A stretch of 64,000 nucleotides of DNA from Pseudopyrenochaeta lycopersici. Lineage: Eukaryota; Ascomycota; Dothideomycetes; Pleosporales; Pseudopyrenochaetaceae. The notes under the pieces are model-generated. The model had not been told where the DNA came from and made no database searches. It saw nothing but the letters and a program-made list of their open reading frames with translations. Below, in pieces: positions 22,001 to 31,861 of the stretch (position 1 is the first letter of the stretch; each line of letters opens with the position of its first letter). Where the stretch lies: positions 521,194-585,193 of the forward strand of contig NHZP01000034.1 in the NCBI GenBank assembly GCA_003313425.1, in the 5' to 3' direction. The position numbers and the translations under genes were made by a program.

Positions 22001-23142
22001 ATTCTTTGACATCTCTCGGTTCAAGGGGGTTGTTCCAGCCAATCGTTTGATAGCCCTTAAGGCGTAGCTGTAACCCTCATCCATTGCCCCTTCGAAACGA
22101 CACATGGTTCTATGGTTCGCAAAAAGTGGTATGATATCCTCACCTGGGATTTCCATTATGGCAGAATGCTGATCAACAACCTATATTTACAGATGAATTA
22201 GTCGCTGCTTCATATAGATGCATTCCCTGGAAATAGTCTCACCAATTCAGACAGCCCGGGCATTGTTTCCGTTTCGTGGAAAGTGACAATCTCCAAATTT
22301 CTCAAACGATTTCGGGAAGAGACGGCGAGTTCACTTAGTACTTGGGAATTGGATCCCAGGGTTGTGAGAAGATCGGCTCGTACTGAGCCAGCTATGCCTG
22401 CGGTCTGTGAAGCGCTTAAACACACGTTAACTACTCTTCCCACAATTTTCCCGATATCGGCTCCCTTAGAGCCGCGATGTGGTGTTCCAAAGAATACAAT
22501 CCCTGAAGCAGCAGACAGTATGTCACCATATAGGCGGTCATCTTCATGCGCCAGAACAAGGGCCTCGAGATAAATTAGAATTCCATGGACACGGTCTTAT
22601 CGAAGCTCTCACCTGCTTACACACTATGCCCCCAAGACTATGGCAGACGAATACTATCGGACGCTGGTTCCCTTCTGAAACGGCAGAGAGAGAGATCAGG
22701 AGGTTCCGGGAGTAGTCTCGTAATGTAGCTACTGAACTGCTCCAGAAGAGCTCAGATGGATAACCGTAGGTAAATACCCGGGTCCCGGGAAGGCTAACCG
22801 GAAGAAGATCTCGAAGCCACAAAGTCCCGTTCTCGTGTTGCCATGTTGTATAAGCGTCCCCATTTAGGCCATGTATGGCCACGATATCTACTCCAGTAAG
22901 TCCTTTCGTGTCGTCAGGCGGCTCGTGATTGCTGAGAAGGAAGAGGCCGTAGGGTTTTGTGCGTGCGGTGGCTGGCGTCGGGGCCTGCGAGGAATGCTGT
23001 TTGGGGGAAGCTTTCTAAGGGATCGATTAACGTCAGAAGTGCGTTTCAAAGCTTGCTTGTAATGTTGATTCAGACGGCTACTAACCTCGGGAGCTAGCTC
23101 CTTCCGTTTTAGTTTCCGTAGTGTGTTGCGCAAACCTAGCAT
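19093..23142 (-). CDS. SesB-type hydrolase-NACHT-ankyrin receptor (NLR), one frame break
   Basis: Minus-strand exons: 23086-23142, 22613-22996, 22243-22563, then 22180 down to 19093; all three introns are phase 0 (89, 49 and 62 nt). The N-terminal part is an alpha/beta hydrolase of the SesB class: GVDIVAIHGLNGDAYTTW, the nucleophile elbow CHSLGGIVCKQ, FFGTPHRGSKGAD and a late VVDQHSAIMEIP. The large exon holds NACHT with P-loop GEPGCGKT and Walker B RIIVDAIDECE, then about nine ankyrin repeats to the C-terminus. In fungi this layout is an immune-type NLR with a predicted lipase or esterase effector. Odd: between about 22,005 and 22,020 the frame must shift by one to enter the NACHT exon, which starts with its own ATG at 22,002; no intron explains this. 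A second in-frame ATG at 23,250 could be the start. Confidence 0.82.
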
Positions 23143-23366
23143 CGCATTCGATTCGAACTGGTTGCACTTGGGCGTGGTAATTGGGTTGCGCCAAATACGG
23201 TGGTGGGTAGCTGTTGCTGTATGGAGCAATTGGGACGAGAAGAAAGACATGCTCCCTCACTCAACCGCGCATGACTGTGCCGCAGGTGTCCCGCACTAGT
23301 CCCGCTTCGTTGCTCTCAACCTGCTAGTGTCGATTGGTGACAGATTTGGCCAATCACGATGCAGCA

Positions 23367-23760
23367 TCAAGCGCAGAGGGCAACGTCACTTTTCCCGGCC
23401 TTGATGTTCTTCTCTGTAAACACCTCTAGTCTAACCTTGAGATAGGTAGACAGGAAGTCTAGCTTATTGACGTGAAATGTGCCCTCGTGCGCGAGCTCTT
23501 CTATCTCTCTGCCGTACACGCGCTGAAGAGGAGAGTAGCAGCCAACGCCAAGAGGCTGCAGGAGATGCGAGGTATGAGGAGGCATGCAGAGGCTAATAAT
23601 TCTGTTCTCCTTGCAGTACTGGTCAAACTCAGGTGTTGCGTGGCTGCTATGGCCGTCTAGTATAAGCAGGCGATAGGCTCCATGAGCGCTGCAGGCAGTG
23701 TGTCTGTCAAAGTGTTTCAGCCAGGCAAAGCCTAGCTCACGGTCTTTTTGGCTTTTTCAG
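23367..23760 (-). pseudogene. Pogo/Tigger transposase, DDE-domain relic
   Basis: The minus strand encodes GFAWLKHFDRHT, LLILDGHSSHATPEFDQYC (with the second catalytic Asp region) and MPPHTSHLLQPLGVGCYSPLQ, the hallmark of fungal DDE1/pogo transposases. It then runs about 50 residues to a stop at 23,367. The N-terminal half and termini are missing. It may share origin with the N-terminal piece at 2.8 kb and the C-terminal piece at 35.3 kb. Confidence 0.75.
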
Positions 23761-24143
23761 GGTCTTCGACAAATCCTGTTGTCTTGAGTGCTGTATCAAT
23801 GTACGGACATTGGCCCCAGAAATGAGTATCTCCACCTTAAACGTACTCGGCGAGCGAGTCGCGCACCCGAAAATACACCAAAAAGCTAGATTGTCACAGC
23901 TGAATACCTCCACAACTACTGAGTAAATATTTATAAAACTTATAATATAAGCTTCTCGCTATATACTCTGCTGTTGTTCTTGTGGTTTCCAAAAATTTGA
24001 GTTCTTGCTGTTTTCGTGTTTTTGTTCTAACGTGGCTTGGATATTGATAGGTTGCAATGCACGGACCGCTTTATTGATCAGGTGATGCCAGCACGGACCA
24101 GATCAACATCCGCATTCTATGGTACTTCCGTGACCCGAAGCTC
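23761..24143. other. Spacer with decayed transposon sequence
   Basis: The first part may be further decayed pogo sequence. The rest is AT-rich and is the likely promoter of the next gene. Confidence 0.4.
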
Positions 24144-24956
24144 ATGTCAAATGCTTTCGTCATCGTCTTTAACATGGATGTGGAAACCACCTGCACGGCT
24201 CTTAAATTGCTTAAATCAACGTACGGCGAAGCCCAGTTTGCTCGACTTGCGTATGAGAGCCCTGATACTGTTCGTAAATGGGGCGATGCCTTCCGTCTTC
24301 GCAGAGAGGTCGAAGCCATGAATTACGTACAAAGCCACACCTCCATCCCTATCCCGACTATTCTTGACATACGCCTTGGCACAGATGGGGGTGAAGAACA
24401 AAGCTGGATCGTTATGAAACGGCTCCCCGGGTGCCAGCTTGGAGAAGCGTGGCCTACCATGACCGAAAGCGCCCGAGAACAAACAATCCGCCAGCTTAAG
24501 TCATTCTTCGAGCAGTTGCATCGCCTTCACCCGCCTGAACCTGGATGGATCGGATCTTGCTCCGGGGGCCCAGCATACGATCACCGGCTGAATAACATGT
24601 CTACATGTGGACCTTTCGCGTCCGTCAGCGAATTTCACAACTACCTAGTTGATCCAGTCAGGAACTGTCCACGGCCGGAGTGGGTAGACAAATATCGCAG
24701 CTTGCTTCCCGACAGCCACCGTATATTATTTGCACACGCAGATGTCTCATGGGAAAATATCCTTTTGGACCCTGGAACTGGCAATGTCACCGGAATTTTG
24801 GACTGGGAGATGGCGGGTTTTTGGCCCGAGTGGTGGGAGTATAGAAAAGCATTGTTTGGCGCCCGGAGTCAGCTGTGGTGGATCAACATTTTGAAGGAAA
24901 TCATACCGGAGTATCGAAGCGAGGCGGAAACGGACATGGAATTGGAAATGTTCTAG
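24144..24956 (+). CDS. APH-family phosphotransferase (aminoglycoside kinase-like)
   Basis: An uninterrupted 270-aa frame. The N-lobe contains a VRKWGDAFRLRREVEAMNYV stretch (nucleotide-binding strand and helix), a hinge WIVMKRLPGCQLGEAW, and the catalytic loop FAHADVSWENILLDPGTG followed by GILDWEMAGFWPEWWEY. HxD-x4-N and DWE are the Brenner and DFG-equivalent motifs of the APH/choline-kinase-like superfamily. Fungi carry many such genes of unknown substrate; antibiotic resistance is not implied. The length is near the family norm and there is no frame damage. The start is the first ATG in frame and could lie slightly elsewhere. Confidence 0.85.
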   Translation: MSNAFVIVFNMDVETTCTALKLLKSTYGEAQFARLAYESPDTVRKWGDAFRLRREVEAMNYVQSHTSIPIPTILDIRLGTDGGEEQSWIVMKRLPGCQLGEAWPTMTESAREQTIRQLKSFFEQLHRLHPPEPGWIGSCSGGPAYDHRLNNMSTCGPFASVSEFHNYLVDPVRNCPRPEWVDKYRSLLPDSHRILFAHADVSWENILLDPGTGNVTGILDWEMAGFWPEWWEYRKALFGARSQLWWINILKEIIPEYRSEAETDMELEMF

Positions 24957-25000
24957 ATGCAATCACCTTCGCTAAAGTGCTTGCCATGTGAAGAATCCAG

Positions 25001-25420
25001 TCAATTCTCTTTCAACCAATTCTTCACAGCCTCTTGGGTGAGATAATCATAAATAAATCCCTCCTCCTTCAGCTTCTCGAGCCCCTCTAGCGCCCAATCC
25101 TGGCAGTTCCATCCAGAGGACTCAACGGTGTCGATACGCACTCCTTTCAAAATCTCATGGACCCTGTCGAACTTTGACTCCTCCACCTCACCGACCTCCA
25201 ATTCTTCCTTGCGAGAACCTGATTTTGCAAGGTCTACGTCTTCCGGGCCTTTGTAGTAGAAGGCTCCAGGCATTCCGCGGAGTTGATGCGCGATGCCCAG
25301 ATTTTTGCCCGCTTTCACCTCGAGTTGGATGAAATACGACCAGTGATAGGGTTTGACTTTGCCTGTGGTGGAGTACATACCACGGTCGTAGGTAACGAGG
25401 TGAAGACTGCGCTTCACCAT
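25001..25420 (-). CDS. Conserved fungal small protein (DUF6914-like)
   Basis: About 139 aa from MVKRSLHLVTYDRG. It holds KPYHWSYFIQLE, HQLRGMPGAFYY and a C-terminal SGWNCQDWALEGLEKLKEEG motif ending VKNWLKEN. The layout (YHW strand early, NCQDW Cys-containing helix late) resembles an uncharacterised fungal family that I recall as DUF6914. The Cys and early His could be active-site residues of a papain-like (NlpC/P60-type) fold, but this is speculative. The frame remains open to 25,537 upstream, so a longer N-terminus or extra 5' exon is possible. Confidence 0.65.
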   Translation of the reverse strand: MVKRSLHLVTYDRGMYSTTGKVKPYHWSYFIQLEVKAGKNLGIAHQLRGMPGAFYYKGPEDVDLAKSGSRKEELEVGEVEESKFDRVHEILKGVRIDTVESSGWNCQDWALEGLEKLKEEGFIYDYLTQEAVKNWLKEN

Positions 25421-26329
25421 TGCAAGGAAGCGTTGCTTGAGGTCTGGACAAACGCCAACGGAAGCTGTGTTAGTCACGGACGCGCTCTGCGGGTCGAAGG
25501 GGAAAGGGAGGGGGCAAAAGGGGGCAACGTACAACAACGGTGATATCGCTCTCTAGATTTAGTTTATGCAGCAGCTCGGGCTCTGCCTGGATAATGGGTG
25601 TGATATATGTTCGGGAGCAATGAACGGAGAATATTTGATTGCAAAATTGTCGACGGGTAGCGAGAGATTTGAGCAACCTATTTGTATTCACTACCTTTCC
25701 TGCATACCCTCCAAATCGAGCAATCTTATCTCCAATGCGAGGGCCATATCTCCTTCAGCAGGCGCCTAGCCAAGCGTATCGCCGCCCCTAGGCCACATTG
25801 GGAGGTGACCATGCGGTCGGCGCTTGACTAGACGCATCATCTCGCATTAGACACGCTCTGGCCAGTGAAGCGTGGTATCTCAACCCACTGGGCACATTGT
25901 CGTCGTCAATATGCACCATGCTTGCCTACGCTGCACAGATATAGGCGGAGGAACTAATATATTGCGGTTTGACACGATTAAGCTGTTGGCCTTGCTGGTC
26001 CAGCTTATCTGTGAATTCCGAAGGTCCAGAAAAGAGGGACCGGTTGCAGTCGTTCTTCGAGGACCAAAACAGGCACATACGCCAGGCATCTATTTCTAGA
26101 ACATGGACGGGTATAATTAGGCACGAAGGTTTTCCTTGTCATAAGGAGGGACAGTAGTGTTCTTCATTTCGATGTTTTTGGATGTTTCATAAAACCAATA
26201 ACTTATCGCAAGAGGGCAAAATTATTATATTAGTGTCAATGCAATAGAAGAGTTTAAAGGGTGGACAGTATTGACAACACGACCCTCCTTCCAATAAGGC
26301 TACCAAGCGAACTAAAGGGCGAACAAACA
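25421..26329. other. Intergenic, nothing recognised
   Basis: No supported gene or repeat. It leads into hAT transposon debris. Confidence 0.4.
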
Positions 26330-27040
26330 ACAATACTTGGAACGAAGCACGCGAACCGTGCGAAGCAAGAGGAGAGAAAGTTTGCGATAACGCCTACCAC
26401 GACATTTGGTACTGCAAGCACTGTGGGCTAACGAAAAATGAAAGACCTCGCATTAGCATGCAACCCTGCAATTGAAGACCTTCTGATTACATCCCGCGAT
26501 AGGGGTATAAAGATTATCGATGCAAACTTTTCGCTGTACGCCTCACAACTGAGAGACGCCCCTTAAGACGCTCAATCAATGATCCACATCTCAACCGACC
26601 TCTGGACGTCGCCACATCGGCATGCTATGCTAGCAGTATGTCTTCAATGGGTTGATAAGGTTCATCAGCTTCGAAAGGCACTGCTAAGACTGCCAGAATG
26701 CCAGTACAGCCACAGAGGCGAGGCACAGGCGGCTTTGGTCGCCAAAGTCCTACGCAACTTCAACGTCTTGAACGTAGGCTACTAGGTAGGGGACAATGCC
26801 ATTTCAAACGATACATGCCTAGAGTCATTATCTGAGATCCTGAAGGCAGAACTTGGGGGAACTAGGTCCCCTAGTTGATCCGATTAATACTGATGTCGGG
26901 CAGATCGACCTCGATCCTAAATCGATGTATCGGACATATCATCAACCCCTTCTTGCAATCCTTCTTCTCGCTCGTTTACAAGAAGCTCTCAGAGCAGCCC
27001 CTTGATGCCGCTGATGATGTATATAGTTGTCAGATTACAC
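26330..27040 (+). pseudogene. hAT transposase relic
   Basis: Broken reading frames give a BED-finger-like YHDIWYCKHCGLTKN near 26.4 kb, HISTDLWTSPHRHAMLAVC...QLRKALLRLPEC at 26.58-26.78 kb (hAT catalytic region), GDNAISNDTCLESLSE just after a stop, and a frame-shifted tail near 27 kb. It is clearly a different, older hAT element than the one at 31.9 kb. Confidence 0.7.
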
Positions 27041-27856
27041 AAGTGCTGTAAGGCCTGTTAAATATAAAAGATAAACTCAAAAAGTACTACACATGAAAGG
27101 GCGATTAATAGAAGGACCGATACTACGGCCTTCGGAACCTCCGGAAGCAAAGCAGTCATAGAAAGGAGGGGAGAGAACACAGAATCAATCCATCACGTTG
27201 ATCATCAAAATTCATCAAAGATTCAAGCCAAATAGTCCTTGAATCTGACAATAGTACACATATGCTCAACCATGTCTCTGCTACACTCAGTGCAGATATA
27301 CATCATATGGGGCCGCTGGCGAAGACTGCGGCGCAGCAAGGACAGCCCTCAAAGAAGGGCAACAAGGTCAAATCGACGGCAAAGGCTAATCACCAGCCGA
27401 TCACTGAACTTCCTGATGAAGACTGGTTGTAACACTACATACTCGATACTCGAAACTACCGGTGTGGCCGTTGCCCTACAATGTCGCGTTGCACACATAT
27501 GGACCTAGCACGGAGCTCATGAGAGAATTTGATCCAGCGCAGCTACCACCGTATCCCCATTTTCTGCTCCATGTTTGCCTCCCTTTGCTGGTTTAGCATA
27601 CCACGCAAGATTCAGAGATGGCTCCATAAGATTGTCGTTGCGAAGCCCAGAAACAGGAACAAAGGGAGTACTACGCCAGTTTCAGTATCACTCAACTGGG
27701 ACATGGAAGGGATAATCCATACCGTTCTATAGAAACTCCAAGACTCTGTAGCGCCGCTTTCGCGGCTCGGACTGATTCTGTGAACACGCCTTCGGACCAT
27801 CCGAGTTCGTCCCTAAAGACGTGCGTTAGACTGTAAATACCAGTGAACTGGGATTC
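27041..27856. other. Degenerate sequence, no gene supported
   Basis: Contains scattered short frames without recognisable domains, possibly more transposon debris. Confidence 0.4.
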
Positions 27857-28343
27857 CTACAGCTTATTGACTAAAACGAGCCCATTTCCTTGGGCGAAGA
27901 GGGTCGCCACCCCTTTTAGTTGATTCCCGGTTTCCTGAAGCTGCTCGGCTATCTGGCCAGGCGAGATGATAAGCAGGACGCCGTTAGCGGTGGATGTTTC
28001 TTCTGGCAATTTGCTTAGCAGAGAATTGCGTGGTTGAAGTTGGTTAGAACATACCTGTCAAGGTAACCCTATGCATAGGCGTATTAAAGTAGAATGGGTC
28101 ACTGCTTGCTCTGATCTCGTTGAATGCTTTGGCGTAAGTGGTATTGCCTCCTTTCTCAAGTCTTTCTAGGGTCCGCATATCTATGCCTCCGCACTGGGTA
28201 CACATCAGTAGGTTCCAATTTCTTTTGATATTATACCGTACCATGTAGATTAGATGGCCCATTGTTGTCGCTTTTCCAGCGCCGGGGCTTCCAAGAACGA
28301 CTAGTGTCTTGTCCTGGGCTGGCGTTTTGCCGCTATCAGTCAT
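27857..28343 (-). pseudogene. EF1A-like GTPase fragment with altered P-loop
   Basis: Exons 28242-28343 and 28055-28193 with a 48-nt intron containing CTACTGATG before its CAG acceptor, then a probable third exon ending at the stop at 27857-27859. The protein starts MTDSGKTPAQDKTLVVLGSP, continues AGKATTMGHLIYM, and after splicing joins to CGGIDMRTLERLEKGG, the EF1A switch-I region. A later piece, ANGVLLIISPGQIAEQLQET...LVLVNKL, corresponds to the NKxD strand but stops right after NKL. The P-loop GSPGAGKA differs from EF1A's GHVDSGKS, and the tRNA-binding domains are absent. It is either a truncated pseudogene or a small diverged GTPase; intact splice sites leave the second option open. Confidence 0.55.
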
Positions 28344-29144
28344 TGTAGACAAATAGTGACTATTTAACTCATGCGCCTGGGGGCGGGCGAGGTTCTAGCT
28401 GGGACGGTCACAGACTCGCTCCTTTTCGTTGCTTCATGATGTGGCAGCCTAAGTTTTGTGGGATCGGCAAAACCCCGCTCTATCACGTGAGATTTTGGAG
28501 TCTCCGTGAACCACCCCAAAACACACATAGAATCGTTAAAATCGCAACTTCACCCTGAAATCAAGGCCAGCTGTCCCCAGAGGTCCGCCTTTTCTTCCTC
28601 CACCATTATCTACATCTGCCGCCCAGCTTATCTAGATACTGGTCTTAATACTAATGTATTCTTTCTTCTAGGCTCATAAGGGCATCCGTTGTACCTACAG
28701 TTTCCACCCAGTGCTCGGCTTCGTCTACTCGTCTTCGATCTTAACTGCCCAAAGATACGCATCTACTCTATAATCGTGATGGCTTTGGTAGCTCACATGA
28801 GATTGTTCGGGATTGCATAGAGGTTGTATTGTCCTAGAAGGCGACCAAATTCCCAAGGAGTTTGTGCTTCCTGCAACCAAGGAGGTTATGACCAACGGTC
28901 TGTCGCCCCTCTCGGAAATTGCACTTGGAGTTGGTTAGGTCTGGGACTTGTCGCCACGAACAGGTTGAATCTCGAAATCAGAAAGGGCCAAAACATCGCT
29001 CCGGGAGCTGGCTTCATCGCGGGAACCAAAACGGGATGCACATTTAGGCTATAAATTCGCGCTGATCTCCGGCCCCCATCTATAGAATTAAGAAAGTAAA
29101 ACAATATAAGATCGTAACAAACTACATGGAAACGCTACAAGGTG
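28344..29144. other. Intergenic, nothing recognised
   Basis: No gene supported. A short open stretch near 28.83 kb has no domain that I recognise. Confidence 0.4.
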
Positions 29145-29814
29145 CTAAGACGCGTCAACATCAACTTTGCATATCCATACCCTTCCAATTCCGACACCGA
29201 TGCCGATCGTCTTCCCTGACACCGCCGAGCATAACGGCCGATAATCTGAGGGTAGCCACACCAGGTTCTCTGAATCATACGTTATCCATACATTATCTGA
29301 GCTTAAACCCAGGCCACGATAATAAGGGTTATGAGGCTCTGAAATGGTTGTCGGTGTGCTTGAACCTGATGGAGCACGAATGTCGATAGTGCCAATTTCA
29401 GTATGAAGATAGGAGTTAGTTGTGTCAAATGAGATGCTGAAGAGTGTCTTGCCCATACTGAACGTTTGCAGGCACTCACTACTGCTCGCGTCCCAGATCT
29501 TGACCGTGTTGTCGTTGGACGCCGACGCGATCCGGGCCGAGTCGTGGGAGAAGGCCACTGAGTTGACTAACCCGCTATGGCCCTTCAGCGTCTGTATACA
29601 CTTGCCACTGCTCGCGTCCCAGGTCTTGACCGTTCTGTCGAAGGACGCCGACGCAAGCCGGGCCGAGTCGTGGGAGAAGGCCACTGAACTGACCGAATTG
29701 CTATGGCCTGCGAGCGTCTGCAGGCACTCGCCACAGCTCGCGTCCCAGATCTTGACCCGTCTGTCGAAGGACGCCGACGCGAGCCAGGCCGAGTTCACGT
29801 TCTCCTATCCCTAG
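29145..29814 (-). pseudogene. WD40 receptor 3' relic (about 2.5 repeats plus tail)
   Basis: The minus strand encodes two full WD40 repeats and one partial of the 42-residue type (CLQTLAGHSNSVSSVAFSHD style), then the degenerate blade and the conserved tail (VWITYDSENLVWLPSDYRPL...VWICKVDVD) matching the gene at 2-2,286. It has no start and is cut at about 29,814, where the sequence switches to the opposite-strand HET leader. It preserves the C-terminal tail that the receptor at 7,397 lacks. Confidence 0.82.
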
Positions 29815-29970
29815 GCTGACCTTTACAGTGAAAGGGAAAACTAGCTGCCACACTCTCGTCGAGCCTCTTCTGTCTCTTTCCTACCGCACGCGGCCATCAC
29901 GTATCCATATGAGTCGATGCGTCTTCTAAAGTACAAAGAAGATGGAGAGCTTACTATTACATACGGCTTA
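29815..29970 (+). pseudogene. HET-domain gene leader and first codons, relic
   Basis: The plus strand resembles the leader of the receptor at 7,397 and then reads MRLLKYKEDGELTIT from about 29,917 before breaking off. It abuts the oppositely oriented WD40 relic, so the two ends of one gene class lie back to back, which implies an inversion with loss of the middle. Confidence 0.7.
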
Positions 29971-30176
29971 CCTAACTTATATCGTCATGCTAGAGGATCA
30001 TTCGTAATGCATACGGAATTAACAAGGACCAGTCTTTCTTAGGTATTTTCTATAACTAATCCGGTGCGCGGGTGGAATTAGCCGGATGAATGGAGGTGGT
30101 GCGTACGTTATTTAGTACAGACAACTATGTGACCGACGCCTACCAAGTTCGCAACAGCACACTACCTCCTGCCAAC

Positions 30177-30409
30177 ATGTGCGACTACGTGAAAGTACAG
30201 TACAAATGTTCCCACTTCCGATACACGGTTCGAGCATGGTGCAAAAAATATCAGAAGACCCATAAGAGATGTCCCCCAAACGTTATTGCCATGTAAGTAA
30301 GCCAACTACCCGCTCCAGATGAAGACTGACAGTTATCAGAGAGTACCGCCTAGATAAGAACTGTCCAGATTGCAATTCAGCTCAAATGGGACGCAAGTGG
30401 GGTTTGTAA
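30177..30409 (+). CDS. 61-aa cysteine-rich small protein
   Basis: Two exons, 30177-30292 and 30340-30409, with a 47-nt phase-2 intron (GTAAGT...TTATCAG). The product begins MCDYVKVQYKCSHFRYTVRA and ends NSAQMGRKWGL, with Cys/His at C2, C11, H13, C22, C32, C47 and C50. The intron lies exactly where it restores RCPPNVIAIEYRLDKNCPDC, a run I recall from other small ascomycete proteins. The Cys pattern suggests zinc binding. There is no signal peptide, so it is probably intracellular. Function unknown. Confidence 0.72.
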
Positions 30410-31379
30410 ATAGCCATAGTTTACAGGAATCGCTCGCGGAGCATACGTAGGGATTACGCATGAACCGCTTTCTTGCGCTATACAGGCATATCCAGCATCT
30501 GGCTTAACACGGAATGTTCAAAGAGAGCAGTCCGTGCGCTTGGGTGCCAATTGGCACCCAAGCGCACGGACCTGAAGGCTATTCTGTCAACTACGTTACC
30601 CCTTCGCCAAAAACTCATCATATGTAGTACACCAGAGAGTGGACATGGTACACAGCGACTCTCTTAGAGCCGAGGTAATCTAAATTCCTATCATTACGAG
30701 TAACGTGCTAAACGTTGTAGAACGAGTGGGAGACGTTCATTTCAGCTTTATCAGACAGCGCTCGCATTATTTCATTACGAAGTCCTGTGAATCTCTCTTC
30801 TACACTAACGTAGTCCAGGCCTTATCAATGAGTACATAGCTGTTATACAAAGCCATCATAACAGCTACGCAGTGGTTCGTTCTGTCGATGAGAACACGGG
30901 AGCCAAAGCTCTTGAAGCACAGTTGTCAAATGCTTTTCAACCCGCAGCCCGGTTGTCGAAAGCCCCAACGGCGAGCGCCAAACAGCGCAATGACTGCGTC
31001 CCATATTTTGAGAAAGAAGATTTATCTGAAGCAGCCCGAAAGCGTCCCGTTACGGTAGCGCCGAAGGTTAAATCCCAAAGTGACAGCGAACTAACCGAGT
31101 TGGAGCTGGACAGACTGGAAACCAGTGCCAGATTCGTCCTACTACTACGACTTAGATTGGGGTACCATTGGGTACAATAGTTGGCGCACGGACGTCGTGT
31201 TCTATCGCCTCGATGAGCGAGCACCAAATCGAACCGGTTGGAAAGGTTGACCCCGTATTCACTGTGATATGGGAAACAATCGCAGAGGGAGCCCAAGATT
31301 TGTTTATCCATGCCCCAGCTCTCTACAACCTTGGACCCCTAGTCTATATTCATGGGACTCGTGGGTACCGGTTAAAACG
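30410..31379. other. Spacer with possible retroelement debris
   Basis: Apart from the 42-bp palindrome I recognise no gene. A 102-codon open stretch at 30,872-31,180 has no known domain and may belong to the LINE relic that follows. Confidence 0.4.
30530..30571. repeat. Perfect 42-bp palindrome
   Basis: GTCCGTGCGCTTGGGTGCCAA is followed directly by its exact complement with no loop (axis between 30,550 and 30,551). It could extrude as a cruciform; no gene claims it. Confidence 0.95.
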
Positions 31380-31837
31380 CTTGAGAAGATGATACATGTA
31401 TATTAGCCTTAATCCAGCGGCATCGAGGGGAATGAAGAGGCAGACCGCCTAGCGAATGCTGAAGCACGTCACCCTCACAACCCTACAGGCCAGGCCTCAC
31501 ACCCAACAATCTCCGGCATTCGGACGAATGCGAGGAGCCTCCTTAGGGCTGCCCAGCAGGAATGGTGGCAAAAACGCAAGGCTGAGCTGTCTCGTTGGTA
31601 CTGCCAGTGGAAACTCCCGTACGCGGTCACAGAGCCACCAGAGCTCAGGCTTCCGCGCAATGTACTTGCCAGGCTAGTAGCACTCTGAACTAAACATGGA
31701 GACTTTGCCTGGTACCACAAGAAGTTTAAACACAATGACGCCAATACAAAGTGTTCATGTAGCGTCCTACATGCCCTTGTGAGGCTTTTAGGGGAGTAGA
31801 GGACTAACTCTACCCTTCTCCCCGGACGTAAATCAAT
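31380..31837 (+). pseudogene. LINE (Tad1-like) 3' relic: RNase H end and zinc knuckle
   Basis: In one frame the sequence reads RGNEEADRLANAEARHPH, the end of a non-LTR RNase H domain, then RAAQQEWWQKRKAEL and, after a stop, HGDFAWYHKKFKHND followed by CSC, the C-terminal zinc-knuckle region of fungal LINEs. It ends in an (ACT)n tract, which fits a LINE microsatellite tail. 5' truncated. Confidence 0.7.
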
Positions 31838-31861
31838 ACTACTACTACTACTACTACTACT
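31838..31861. repeat. (ACT)n microsatellite, short part
   Basis: Eight ACT units just left of the hAT element; the same tract resumes on the other side at 34,907. Confidence 0.9.
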
